A stretch of DNA of 64,000 nucleotides from a virus. Of the stretch, positions 17,931-25,196 are shown piece by piece. Position 1 is the stretch's first letter; every line of letters begins with the position of its first letter. The position numbers and the translations under genes are program-made. Below the pieces are notes generated by a model. The model saw nothing but the letters and a program-made list of their open reading frames with translations. It did not search any database and was not told the origin of the DNA. The stretch is from positions 1 to 64,000 of the IMG/VR virus record IMGVR_UViG_3300032770_000005; one strand, 5' to 3'.

Positions 17931-18050
17931 ATGTCAGTCGGCATCTGCTTGGGCTCGGCGGCGATCGGAATCTGGTGGGTTGTTGCTGAACTCAGCAACA
18001 TCCACAAGGCCCTGAAGCGCATCGCTGATGCGCTGGAGGAGCGGCGGTGA
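17931..18050 (+). CDS. Small membrane protein, 39 aa
   Basis: ATG at 17931 is 3 bases after the previous stop, and its TGA overlaps the next GTG. One hydrophobic helix (VGICLGSAAIGIWWVV) is followed by an amphipathic basic tail. Short, but the tight coupling on both sides supports it. Confidence 0.6.
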   Translation: MSVGICLGSAAIGIWWVVAELSNIHKALKRIADALEERR

Positions 18051-18859
18051 CGGCTCGTAGGCCCGCACGCGCTCGTAGGCCGTCGCGGGCGAGGAAGCAA
18101 GCGCGACGGGTGTACTTCAAGCGCCATCACGACGACGAGATCGTCGACGACGTACGCATCGTGTGCGTGCCGCGCTACAAGACGAGTGGGTTGAGCGGGG
18201 ACGAGTGGCGCGTCTCGTACCGCATGACGCTCTCTCGGAAGGGCACGAAGCTCTACGAGCGCTACTACAACAGCCTCTCGGACGCCATCTCGCATCTGCC
18301 GTGGGTGCGGCGGACGATGTTCGAGGAGCCCGCCGAGGGCGTGCCGGAAGACGCATGGCCGCAGCGCATCGAGCGCGACCGCATTACCTGCCACCAGCCG
18401 GGCTGTGCGGAGTTCGCGACGGTGGTGTACCGGCTCAAGGCTGAGTATGCGAGCGACGGGGAGGGCCCGCTGCCCGAGGCGGGCATCGAGCATCGCGTGG
18501 CCTTCTGCGCGAGGCATTCTACGCGTGGCAACTGCGGCCGCGAGGACTCGGACGCCAACTACGAGCTGGTATCCGGCAGCGCGATGCCGGTGCCGGCGTC
18601 CGACGTTCGAGCAAACATCTTCGGCGGAGAGGTCGACCTGACGGACGACGACGACGACGACGACGTGTCCATCGAGACATTCTCGAAGTTGACGAAGGCC
18701 GAGAAGGTCGAGTTCCTCTACGAAAGGTATGGGATCCCGAAAGGCCAGGCGAGGTCGAAGAACGCGGCTGGCCTCATCGAGATCTACGAGGACTGCGCAC
18801 GAGACGCGGAGCGCCATGCGGTGATCGCCCGCCCGGCGAGCAAGCCCCCGGGAACATGA
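18047..18859 (+). CDS. Hypothetical protein, 270 aa
   Basis: GTG start overlapping the previous stop. The N-terminus is Arg-rich; the middle has Cys/His residues (CHQPGCAEF, FCARHSTRGNC) that could form zinc sites. A seven-Asp run precedes the C-terminal helical domain (LTKAEKVEFLYERYGIPKG). The stop overlaps the next ATG. Confidence 0.7.
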   Translation: MTARRPARARRPSRARKQARRVYFKRHHDDEIVDDVRIVCVPRYKTSGLSGDEWRVSYRMTLSRKGTKLYERYYNSLSDAISHLPWVRRTMFEEPAEGVPEDAWPQRIERDRITCHQPGCAEFATVVYRLKAEYASDGEGPLPEAGIEHRVAFCARHSTRGNCGREDSDANYELVSGSAMPVPASDVRANIFGGEVDLTDDDDDDDVSIETFSKLTKAEKVEFLYERYGIPKGQARSKNAAGLIEIYEDCARDAERHAVIARPASKPPGT

Positions 18860-19032
18860 TCACCTCGGTCAACATCGGCGAGCGCGTGCGTGTCGGCAGG
18901 TCATGGTGGACGGTGATCGCCACGTTCGCGGGTGGCCAGATCGAAGTCTGCTGCACCGTTCCCACGCGCACCGGCCCAGCAGTCGAGACGCGCCGCATCG
19001 GGGTGGTGGAAGTCAGAGAGAGGCGGACCTGA
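18856..19032 (+). CDS. Small protein, 58 aa
   Basis: ATGA overlap at its start and TGATG overlap at its end. It reads MITSVNIGERVRVGRSWWTV and ends RRIGVVEVRERRT, a small beta-rich protein. Its last 42 bases are repeated just before 19,321 as part of a tandem duplication. Confidence 0.6.
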   Translation: MITSVNIGERVRVGRSWWTVIATFAGGQIEVCCTVPTRTGPAVETRRIGVVEVRERRT

Positions 19033-19277
19033 TGAGCGATACAGAGCGGGAGGATGACAACCATCGCTACATTCGTGAGGAGCTGAAGAGGCTGCGCGAA
19101 GCGGTGAAGACCAAGGGCCTCGCTCCTGGCGAGTGGGTTTGCGGCCTTCTCGCAGAGGCAATCGAACTCGCTGGCGCCATGGACGAGCTGGAGTGGTTGG
19201 ACGCGACGTATCGACTGATGTTCGGGGGCGTGACCAAGCTGCGGCAGCAGCTGAACGCCCGGAAGAGCCTGTCGTGA
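19032..19277 (+). CDS. Small helical protein, duplicated gene copy 1
   Basis: 81 aa, starting MSDTEREDDNHRYIREELKR. Highly similar to the next gene (shared REEL..LR.A, GLLAEA..LAGAMD.LEWLD.TYRLMF). A helical protein of unknown role. Confidence 0.7.
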   Translation: MSDTEREDDNHRYIREELKRLREAVKTKGLAPGEWVCGLLAEAIELAGAMDELEWLDATYRLMFGGVTKLRQQLNARKSLS

Positions 19278-19320
19278 CGCGCCGCATCGGGGTGGCGGAA
19301 GTTCGTGAGAGGCGGACCTG

Positions 19321-19557
19321 ATGAGCGACCAGACGAAGCTGGAAGAGGACCATCGGTACGTTCGTGAGGAGCTGGAGAAGCTACGCGCAGCAATGAGGGC
19401 CAAGGACGTCGCTCCTAGGGAGTGGGCGTTCGGCCTTCTCGCGGAGGCCCTCGGGCTCGCCGGCGCCATGGATGACCTGGAGTGGCTGGATGAGACGTAT
19501 CGACTGATGTTCGAGCGTGTGCGGCAGAAGCTGAACGACCGAAAGAACATGTCGTGA
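19321..19557 (+). CDS. Small helical protein, duplicated gene copy 2
   Basis: 78 aa paralogue of the preceding gene. The DNA upstream of it copies the end of the 58-aa gene, so the unit (end of gene plus this ORF) was duplicated in tandem. The stop overlaps the GTG of the methyltransferase. Confidence 0.7.
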   Translation: MSDQTKLEEDHRYVREELEKLRAAMRAKDVAPREWAFGLLAEALGLAGAMDDLEWLDETYRLMFERVRQKLNDRKNMS

Positions 19558-20279
19558 CGAAGCACTATCGGCTGCATCAGGGCGACTGCGTGGAGTGGCT
19601 CGCATCGCTCGACGACGAGAGCGTCGACATGGTCGACACCGACCCCGCCTACGAGTCGCTGGAGAAGCACCGTGCGGTCGGCACCACGACGCGTCTCAAG
19701 GAAAGCAAGGGCAGCAGCAACGTCTGGTTCCCCATCTTCCGGAACGAGCGATTCCCCGAACTGTTCGCGCAGATGTACCGCGTGCTCCGCAAGGACCGTC
19801 ACCTGTACATGTGGTGCGACTTCGAGACGGCGCTCGTCGCCGTGCCGATCGGCCGCGCGAGCGGGTTCACGTTCTGGAACGCGCTCACCTGGGTCAAGGT
19901 GAAGGAGCGCCACGTCGTGCGTGGTGATGAGCTGGAAGCCGCCGACGTCCGCGCCGGCATGGGCTACCACTGGCGACGGTCGACCGAGCTGGTCCTCTTC
20001 TTCGAGAAGGGCAAGCGGCAGCTGAACGACCGGAGCTGGGTCGACGCGCTGCCGTTCCCGCGCGTGAGCGGCTACCCGACCGAGAAGCCCGTCGGCCTGC
20101 ACCGGCGGCTCATCGAGAACAGCACGGGCCCAGGCGAGATCGTCGTCGATCCGTTCATGGGCTCGGCCAGCTGCGGCGAAGCGGCGCTCGGCCTCGACCG
20201 GAGCTTCTGGGGCTGCGATGTGACGGACCTCAGTCTCTCCATCGCCAGCAAGCGCCTGTCGAAGTATCCGACTGGATAG
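19554..20279 (+). CDS. DNA (adenine or cytosine-N4) methyltransferase
   Basis: 241 aa. DTDPAYES (D30-P31-A32-Y33) is the catalytic DPPY/DPAY motif IV near the N-terminus. PTEKPVGLHRRLIENSTGPG and VVDPFMGSASCG (F201 on) are motifs X and I, giving the permuted beta-class order. No restriction enzyme is adjacent, so an orphan methylase that protects or marks the element's own DNA is likely. Confidence 0.88.
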   Translation: MTKHYRLHQGDCVEWLASLDDESVDMVDTDPAYESLEKHRAVGTTTRLKESKGSSNVWFPIFRNERFPELFAQMYRVLRKDRHLYMWCDFETALVAVPIGRASGFTFWNALTWVKVKERHVVRGDELEAADVRAGMGYHWRRSTELVLFFEKGKRQLNDRSWVDALPFPRVSGYPTEKPVGLHRRLIENSTGPGEIVVDPFMGSASCGEAALGLDRSFWGCDVTDLSLSIASKRLSKYPTG

Positions 20280-20288
20280 GTGACCGAC

Positions 20289-20894
20289 ATGATTCCGACC
20301 GAACGCCTGGACGCTCTCGATGTTGCTATCAAGCGAGGCGAGGTGCTGCGTAGGCGATGGACCCGCAAGACGAAGGATGGGCGGGAACTGGCATGCTTGC
20401 TGGCCCACGTATCGCCGGCAGTCGCCTTACGGCAGGACGCGAGCGCGTGCCCGGCCGCGACGCTCGACCGGTGGTTCGCCTTCTTGCTGCTGTTCATCGA
20501 CGACCGATGCTCGCTACGACGACGGACCGGGTTCTGCGCCGCACAGCGGCGGTGCTGCGGCGCTGGCACCGGCTGCCCGCCGTAGTGCGCCGGCGACTCG
20601 ACTACGAGTGTCGCGCGATTGCAGTGCGTGAAGCACGGCGGCACGTAGCAGCAGGCGCGACGGGCCAGCTTGCTGCGATCGATCGCGTGCTCGCACTACT
20701 CGACCTGGCTGCGGACGGCCACAAGGTCAGCAGGCAGAGGTGGAAAGCGGCTGCCGCGGAGGCTGGGCGGGCGGCGCTAGCAGCGGACGGCGCGACGCTC
20801 GAAGCTGCGTGGGCGGCGCTAGCAGACGGCGCGACGCGCGAAGCTACGCGCATCGCAGCATTGGTAGCTGATCAGGCGGCGGTTCCGTGGACAG
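20289..20894 (+). pseudogene. MIPxERLDALD family copy 3, 5' part, disrupted
   Basis: It starts MIPTERLDALDVAIKRGEVL. The family sequence runs in one frame to about 20,520 and then continues one frame over (VLRRTAAVLRRWHRLPAVV), so one base has been lost or gained. At 20,894 it is interrupted by the IS1-type element. Removing the element with one copy of the target duplication rejoins the reading frame exactly to 24,593-24,753. Confidence 0.85.
20887..20894 (+). repeat. Target-site duplication, left copy
   Basis: GTGGACAG immediately precedes the left inverted repeat. The identical 8 bp follow the right inverted repeat at 24,585-24,592. Confidence 0.92.
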
Positions 20895-20913
20895 GGTAGT
20901 GGGTCAGTTTGAG
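20895..20913 (+). repeat. Left terminal inverted repeat
   Basis: GGTAGTGGGTCAGTTTGAG, exact reverse complement of 24,566-24,584. Confidence 0.95.
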
Positions 20914-20954
20914 TTTTAGCTGGCGCACGCGACGGTTCTGCCGACGATGCGCAC

Positions 20955-21284
20955 ATGGCCGACATCCTCAGGGCGCGGCATTCGTGGCGCCGGCAGCAGG
21001 ACCCGAACAGCGCGGTCCGCGCGAGCGACCTGACCGAGGATGAACAGCAGCACGTCCGCCGCGCTCTGCACTTCCTGATGAAGCGTCTCGGTGGCCGCAC
21101 GGCGCTCGCCAAGGCGATGCGCACGAAGCTCACGACGGTCGCCAGCTCGCTCAAGCCCCAGCGCGGCGTGTCCGCTGGAACTGCGCTCCGTGCGGCACGG
21201 GCCGCCGGGCGTCCGGTCGAGGAGCTACTCGCCGGCGCCTATCCGCCGCCAGGCGCCTGCCCGTACTGCGGTCGCTGCGACTAG
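20955..21284 (+). CDS. HTH-like regulator in the IS element
   Basis: 109 aa. RALHFLMKRLGGRTALAKAM followed by TTVASSLKPQRGVSAGTALR resembles a lambda-repressor-like HTH, with the ending PPPGACPYCGR seen in similar deltaproteobacterial regulators. First cargo gene after the left end. Confidence 0.6.
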   Translation: MADILRARHSWRRQQDPNSAVRASDLTEDEQQHVRRALHFLMKRLGGRTALAKAMRTKLTTVASSLKPQRGVSAGTALRAARAAGRPVEELLAGAYPPPGACPYCGRCD

Positions 21285-21475
21285 CGTCGACGCTGGGCCT
21301 TGCGAACCGCAGTGCGCCGCCGAGACGCGCGTACCGCACGCTTGCCTGAACGTCGCTTCGTCGTTGCGCTCGGCGGCGCGGCTTCACTGGCCTCATCACC
21401 CATCGTGGCCGCGACGACGGTCGCGAAGGCGATCTCGTTCACGTCGCGCGACGCGAGGTTCTTGCGCTGCTTCAT
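21281..21475 (-). CDS. Small basic protein in the IS element
   Basis: 64 aa. MKQRKNLASRDVNEIAFATV followed by a Lys/Arg-rich tail. Convergent with the preceding gene. Possibly DNA-binding; not recognised. Confidence 0.5.
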   Translation of the reverse strand: MKQRKNLASRDVNEIAFATVVAATMGDEASEAAPPSATTKRRSGKRAVRASRRRTAVRKAQRRR

Positions 21476-21511
21476 GCAGAGCAGGATCGCACAAGGCGCC
21501 CGAGACGTCAG

Positions 21512-21892
21512 TCAGAAGACGCGCTCGACCTGCGGCGCGATGAGCTGACACTCGCCCCCCGATTGGCCGGCCTGCGGATGCGCGTCGAAGCGGACCGTCG
21601 TGGTCTCCTGCGGCCCCAACGTCACCGAGGTCGAGCCGTCGATCTGACGGCCGCCGCCGGGATAGAAGCCGATGAACTGAACCGTGAAGATGCCGCCTTC
21701 GGGATCGAGGTTCGCGACCGTGGCGGTCACGTGAATGTTGGTCGAGAGCAGCTCGCGTTGGGGAGTGCAGGACGAGATCTGACCGCGCAGCTGCACCATC
21801 CGTGCACGCGCCTGCGATCGCGCCGTAGACCACGAGCCGCTTCCGATGAGCACCGACGAGAGCATGAGTGCGACGAGCATCCACCTGTTCAT
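21512..21892 (-). CDS. Exported small protein in the IS element
   Basis: 126 aa. The N-terminal MNRWMLVALMLSSVLIGSGS is a signal peptide, followed by a beta-sandwich-like region (IHVTATVANLDPEGGIFTVQ) with two Cys that may form a disulfide. Probably periplasmic. Function unknown. Confidence 0.65.
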   Translation of the reverse strand: MNRWMLVALMLSSVLIGSGSWSTARSQARARMVQLRGQISSCTPQRELLSTNIHVTATVANLDPEGGIFTVQFIGFYPGGGRQIDGSTSVTLGPQETTTVRFDAHPQAGQSGGECQLIAPQVERVF

Positions 21893-21994
21893 GACGCCTC
21901 CGTTCGTGCCACCAGACGTGGCAGTAACGGATACTATTCACATCGGTTGCTATCAACAACTGTTTCAAGGTCGGCGCGATGACGAGCCTGCGCG

Positions 21995-22285
21995 GTGTCC
22001 GTGCCGCGTACCTCGAAGCCCACCGCTGCCGCAATCCGCTCTCTCGCTGCGAACGTCCGCACGCTGCGCGAGCGGCGCGGCATCACGCAGGAGAGCGCCG
22101 CGGAAGCCGCGGGCGTCAGCTACATCTATTGGCGTCAGCTGGAGCGCGGCACGGCCGCGAATCCGTCGCTCGGCGTCCTCGTGGCGCTCGCTGTAGCGCT
22201 GGGCGTCGAGCCCATGGAGCTGCTCCGGACCAGAGCTGCCATGCCTCCAAGGCCGCCCGGACGACCTCGGACACGCCGGAAGTAA
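21995..22285 (+). CDS. XRE-family repressor in the IS element
   Basis: 96 aa, GTG start. VRTLRERRGITQESAAEAAGVSYIYWRQLE is a canonical XRE helix-turn-helix. The divergent space between it and the exported-protein gene contains GTTGCTATCAAC, a small inverted repeat that could be its operator. Confidence 0.8.
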   Translation: MSVPRTSKPTAAAIRSLAANVRTLRERRGITQESAAEAAGVSYIYWRQLERGTAANPSLGVLVALAVALGVEPMELLRTRAAMPPRPPGRPRTRRK

Positions 22286-22651
22286 GTTGCGTAAGTTGTA
22301 AGTACCTGGAACCGGTGACGGAGCTGATAGCGACGGCGGCACCGCGCCCACATGTCCGCACCCGTGGTCGCGGGTCGCAAAACATGCGCCGCGCTCAAAA
22401 AAGCTCGACGGCCGATCGCTAGATCGTGCGGGGATCCGCGATTTGTCTGGGCGGTAATCCCTCGGATTTTCACGAAGATCACCCGGCGACTAGTGCGGGC
22501 TCCGCGTGCAAAAGTCGATCTCCGTCCGGAACCGATCCAGATCTACGGAGCGCCGGCTAGACCGGCGTGCGGCGACGAATGTCTAGGGACAGCACCACCT
22601 GTTTCCGAGACCCGAATCGACGCGTTCCGCCACCCGCAACAGGAGTCCACG
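22286..22651. other. 366-bp non-coding stretch in the IS element
   Basis: No convincing gene. It starts with GTAAGTTG repeated at short intervals, has AAAAAAG near 22,398, and is less GC-rich than its surroundings. Bases around 22,552-22,572 (GCCGGCTAGACCGGCGTGCGG) form an imperfect inverted repeat with ~22,680-22,700. The latter lies just inside the next gene, at 127 bp distance, and may be a recombination or hairpin site. Confidence 0.5.
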
Positions 22652-22897
22652 ATGTCGTTTCACGTCGTTTCGGTTCGCTATCCGCACGCCGGCCTAGCCG
22701 GCGATCCTACTGTCCGGGTATGCGTTGCGCCGGGAGCTTGCGCCAGCGCATCCGCACCTACACCGGCAGCTGTTGGCGAGGTCATCCGCTCCGTCCTCGG
22801 TTCGACTGGAGTTACCGTGGTCGCGCTGGGCGCCGGATACCTTGGCGGACAACTGCTCGCGAAGTTGCTTAGCGGCTCGACCGGAGGCCGCCGATGA
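22652..22897 (+). CDS. Small membrane protein in the IS element
   Basis: 81 aa. ATG 22652 follows CAGGAGTCC. One predicted membrane helix near the end (VTVVALGAGYLGGQLLAKLL) and a basic C-terminus. Function unknown. Confidence 0.6.
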   Translation: MSFHVVSVRYPHAGLAGDPTVRVCVAPGACASASAPTPAAVGEVIRSVLGSTGVTVVALGAGYLGGQLLAKLLSGSTGGRR

Positions 22898-23094
22898 CCC
22901 TGTACAAGCCCGGCGAAAAGGTGCCCCGCTCGGGCATCTACAGGGTCGCGCACGATAGTCATCACGTCGAGCACGAGGTGACCTGCGTGTGGGGCGACAG
23001 GTTTCCGCCGTGCAATCACTGCGGCATGGCTCCCCGCTTCGTTCTAGTTCGCTCCGCGACCCACGTCGCCAACCACAAGCAGTTCAAGAGGTAG
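22894..23094 (+). CDS. Small YjzC-like protein in the IS element
   Basis: 66 aa, overlapping the previous gene. KPGEKVPRSGIYRVAHDSHH and EVTCVWGDRFPPCNHCG fit a widespread small family with a KPG..VP.SG.Y start and a Cys pair, probably metal-binding. Confidence 0.6.
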   Translation: MTLYKPGEKVPRSGIYRVAHDSHHVEHEVTCVWGDRFPPCNHCGMAPRFVLVRSATHVANHKQFKR

Positions 23095-23245
23095 TCGCCT
23101 CACGTAGCGCCACGGACAGCAGCCAACTCGACAGCGAGAGCCCGGATTTTCGGGCTCTCGCTGTTAGGAGCACCTTCTGCCGGACCGTCACCCGCAGCCG
23201 AATCATCTCGTCTTTCGTGGCCGGCTTCTTCTGCGATCTAGTCAT
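23084..23245 (-). CDS. Ribbon-helix-helix-like small protein
   Basis: 53 aa from MTRSQKKPATKDEMIRLRVT. RLRVTVRQKVLLTARARKSG and LSLSSWLLSVAL resemble a ribbon-helix-helix DNA-binding protein of the type found in plasmid mobilisation and toxin-antitoxin loci. Divergent from the transposase. Confidence 0.5.
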   Translation of the reverse strand: MTRSQKKPATKDEMIRLRVTVRQKVLLTARARKSGLSLSSWLLSVALREATTS

Positions 23246-23317
23246 CCGTGCAATGTAGCTACATGTGCGCCACATGCAAGCGTCAGTAGCCTGTAGTCAC
23301 AACCGTCCCACGGCCGT

Positions 23318-24181
23318 ATGCGCACTCTCTCTGCCGCTCAGCGCCGTCGGATCGTCGCAGCACTCGTCGAAGGCAACAGTATCCGTGCCACGTGCCGCAT
23401 GACGGGCATTGCGAAGGGCACAGTGCTGAAGTTGCTAGTGCAGCTGGGCGCTGTCGCTCGTGCGTACCACGACGAGCACGTCCGCGCGCTCGCGAGCAGG
23501 CGCATCCAGTGCGATGAGATCTGGTCCTTCGTTCATGCGAAGGAGAAGAACGTCCGGCCGGAGTTGCGCGGGACGCCGGGCATCGGCTCTGTCTGGACGT
23601 GGACGGCGATCGATGCGAACACGAAGCTGATCGTCGGCTACCACGTCGGCACGCGCGACGCGACATGCGCGTACGAGTTCATGCACGACGTGGCGGCGCG
23701 CCTCTCGAACCGCGTGCAGCTGACGACCGACGGGCACCGCGCGTACCTGTCTGCCATCGAGGCCGCGTTCGGCCCCGACGTCGACTACGCGATGCTCGTG
23801 AAGATGTACGGCGCGGTGCCGCAGGACGAGTCGCGCTACAGCCCGCCGGCCTGCATCGGGATCGAAATGGTGCCGGTGACGGGCGAGCCGGAAAAGAAGC
23901 ACATCTCGACGTCGTACGTCGAGCGGCAGAACCTGACGATGCGGATGAGCATGCGCCGGTTCACACGCCTCACGAACGCGTTCAGCAAGAAGTGCGAGAA
24001 CCACGAGCACGCGATCGCGCTGCACTTCCTGCACTACAACTTCTGCCGCGTGCACCAGACGCTGCGCGTGACGCCCGCGATGGAGGCCGGGCTCGCCGAT
24101 CACGTCTGGGATCTGGACGAGATCATCGCGCTCCTGCCGAAGCCGACAGTGGCGCCGTGGGGCTCGAAGAACCGCGTCTAG
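23318..24181 (+). CDS. IS1-family DDE transposase
   Basis: 287 aa. An N-terminal HTH (AQRRRIVAALVEGNSIRATC) is followed by IQCDEIW (first Asp), VWTWTAIDANTKLIVGYHVG, LTTDGHRAYLSAIEAAFG (second Asp) and HISTSYVERQNLTMRMSMRR (Glu in YVERQN), the IS1-type DDE pattern. It is intact and presumably moves the element whose ends lie at 20,895 and 24,584. Confidence 0.92.
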   Translation: MRTLSAAQRRRIVAALVEGNSIRATCRMTGIAKGTVLKLLVQLGAVARAYHDEHVRALASRRIQCDEIWSFVHAKEKNVRPELRGTPGIGSVWTWTAIDANTKLIVGYHVGTRDATCAYEFMHDVAARLSNRVQLTTDGHRAYLSAIEAAFGPDVDYAMLVKMYGAVPQDESRYSPPACIGIEMVPVTGEPEKKHISTSYVERQNLTMRMSMRRFTRLTNAFSKKCENHEHAIALHFLHYNFCRVHQTLRVTPAMEAGLADHVWDLDEIIALLPKPTVAPWGSKNRV

Positions 24182-24543
24182 CCGTGGAGCCACGACGCGA
24201 GCGCCGCCACTGCCGTAGCAACAGCGGTGAAGATCGAGACGAGGAGCGCCGTCACGGCGATGCGCCTGTCGTGAGCGCGCTGGTCGGCGAGCCTCTCCTC
24301 GGCCGCGTCAGCGCGCATCTCTGCCCGGATGGTGTGAACGTTACTACGGGCGCGTTCCAGATCATGCCGCACGAGCGCAAGCTCCCGCTCGGCACGCCAC
24401 ACCAGACCGAGCGGTGGAATGCCCTGCCGAGCGTGAAGTTCGGCGATCTTCACGAGCAGTTCGCGCTCGCGTGCTTCCAGCTTGTCCTCTTTGGCCAACG
24501 CAGTCGCAAGCTGCTCCCGCAGCGGCGTTGGATCGACCAGCAC
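24178..24543 (-). CDS. Coiled-coil membrane protein in the IS element
   Basis: About 121 aa from GTG 24543 (start uncertain). Coiled coil (EDKLEARERELLVKIAELHA...) ending in one membrane helix (VTALLVSIFTAVATAVAAL). Convergent with the transposase. Confidence 0.5.
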   Translation of the reverse strand: MLVDPTPLREQLATALAKEDKLEARERELLVKIAELHARQGIPPLGLVWRAERELALVRHDLERARSNVHTIRAEMRADAAEERLADQRAHDRRIAVTALLVSIFTAVATAVAALASWLHG

Positions 24544-24565
24544 GCGCGCGAGAGTACAGCAACAT

Positions 24566-24584
24566 CTCAAACTGACCCACTACC
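24566..24584 (-). repeat. Right terminal inverted repeat
   Basis: Exact reverse complement of 20,895-20,913 (19 bp). Confidence 0.95.
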
Positions 24585-24753
24585 GTGGACAGCCATGGAA
24601 GCTGCGTTTTTTGTGTCGTTGACGGCGCTCGTTGCAATGCGGGGAAAGAAGGCCGTGGCGCGACGAGATGAGCATCGCGTGGAAGAGGCAGCGGCCGATC
24701 GCATGATCGACCAGATGCTCGCGGCGATGGAACAGCGCGTCGGACGCTCGTAG
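24585..24753 (+). pseudogene. MIPxERLDALD family copy 3, 3' part
   Basis: It begins with the second copy of GTGGACAG and encodes ...AAADRMIDQMLAAMEQR, the family C-terminus. In frame with the 5' part after removing the element. The final VGRS differs from the usual ECAKV. Confidence 0.85.
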
Positions 24754-24757
24754 CGCG

Positions 24758-25006
24758 TCACGTCTTGTGGAGGTCGTCCGGCGGGACGTGGGGCACCGTT
24801 TCGAGCGCCTCGATGACCCTGGAGGCGCTCTCGCGTGCCGCTGCTGCATGCTGGGCAGCCTGCGCGATCGACGGCAGCATCCGCTCGCTCTGCCGACGGC
24901 GCGTCCTCAGCTCGCCGCGGAGCGCGATCCACGAGTCCCATGCCGGCTGCCCACGCAGCGCGCTGTCGAGCGCCGCGATGTGCCGGTCGAGTTCGTCCCG
25001 ATCCAT
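24758..25006 (-). CDS. Small helical protein, 82 aa
   Basis: MDRDELDRHIAALDSALRGQ followed by a long helix with Arg and Ala. A TAGCAT -10-like box lies just upstream on the - strand. Convergent with the broken family gene. Function unknown. Confidence 0.55.
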   Translation of the reverse strand: MDRDELDRHIAALDSALRGQPAWDSWIALRGELRTRRRQSERMLPSIAQAAQHAAAARESASRVIEALETVPHVPPDDLHKT

Positions 25007-25067
25007 GGGCGACAATGCTACCCGCCCTTGACTCGGAAGGCGACCTCGCGGCATCGTAACGACGAAA

Positions 25068-25127
25068 GGCTCCCCGAAGGGAGCCTCCGTCGGTCGGGGT
25101 AGGAGTATGCAGCTCCGGGTCCCCGAC
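25068..25127 (+). terminator. Two adjacent stem-loops
   Basis: GGCTCCC/GGGAGCC with a CGAA loop (25068-25085) is a tight terminator-type hairpin between a - strand gene and the helicase gene. A second hairpin, GTCGGGG...CCCCGAC (25093-25127) with inner GGAG/CTCC arms, follows. Neither has a T-run. Confidence 0.55.
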
Positions 25128-25135
25128 TAGGTGAC

Positions 25136-25164
25136 CGATGAACACCTGTCAGACACCCTACCAA
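25136..25164 (+). promoter_or_regulatory. TGTCAGACA operator with weak promoter
   Basis: CACCTGTCAGACACCCT (25143-25159) matches the window's TGTCNGACA palindrome. TACCAA (25159-25164) could be a -10, with CGATGA (25136-25141) as a weak -35 at 17 bp. This would place repression upstream of the large helicase-like gene. Confidence 0.5.
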
Positions 25165-25196
25165 CTCGCCCTGCCCGTGTCCAGCGTGGGACGCCC

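Larger units (their letters stand above)
20895..24584 (+). mobile_element. IS1-type element with passenger genes
   Basis: 3,690 bp. Ends are perfect 19-bp inverted repeats beginning GGTAGTGGGTCAGTTTGAG (left 20895-20913, right 24566-24584), flanked by the 8-bp duplication GTGGACAG. It carries an IS1-type DDE transposase and about seven other small genes, several related to host-type proteins. Target duplications of 8-9 bp are typical of the IS1 family. Its cargo makes it much longer than a simple IS. It lies inside a family gene, proving a recent insertion into this element. Confidence 0.92.

Noticed and set aside
25068-25127. A tRNA-like fold between the small - strand gene and the helicase
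   Set aside because: Two nested hairpins are present, but there is no T-loop GGTTCRA, no anticodon arm of proper size and no CCA end.
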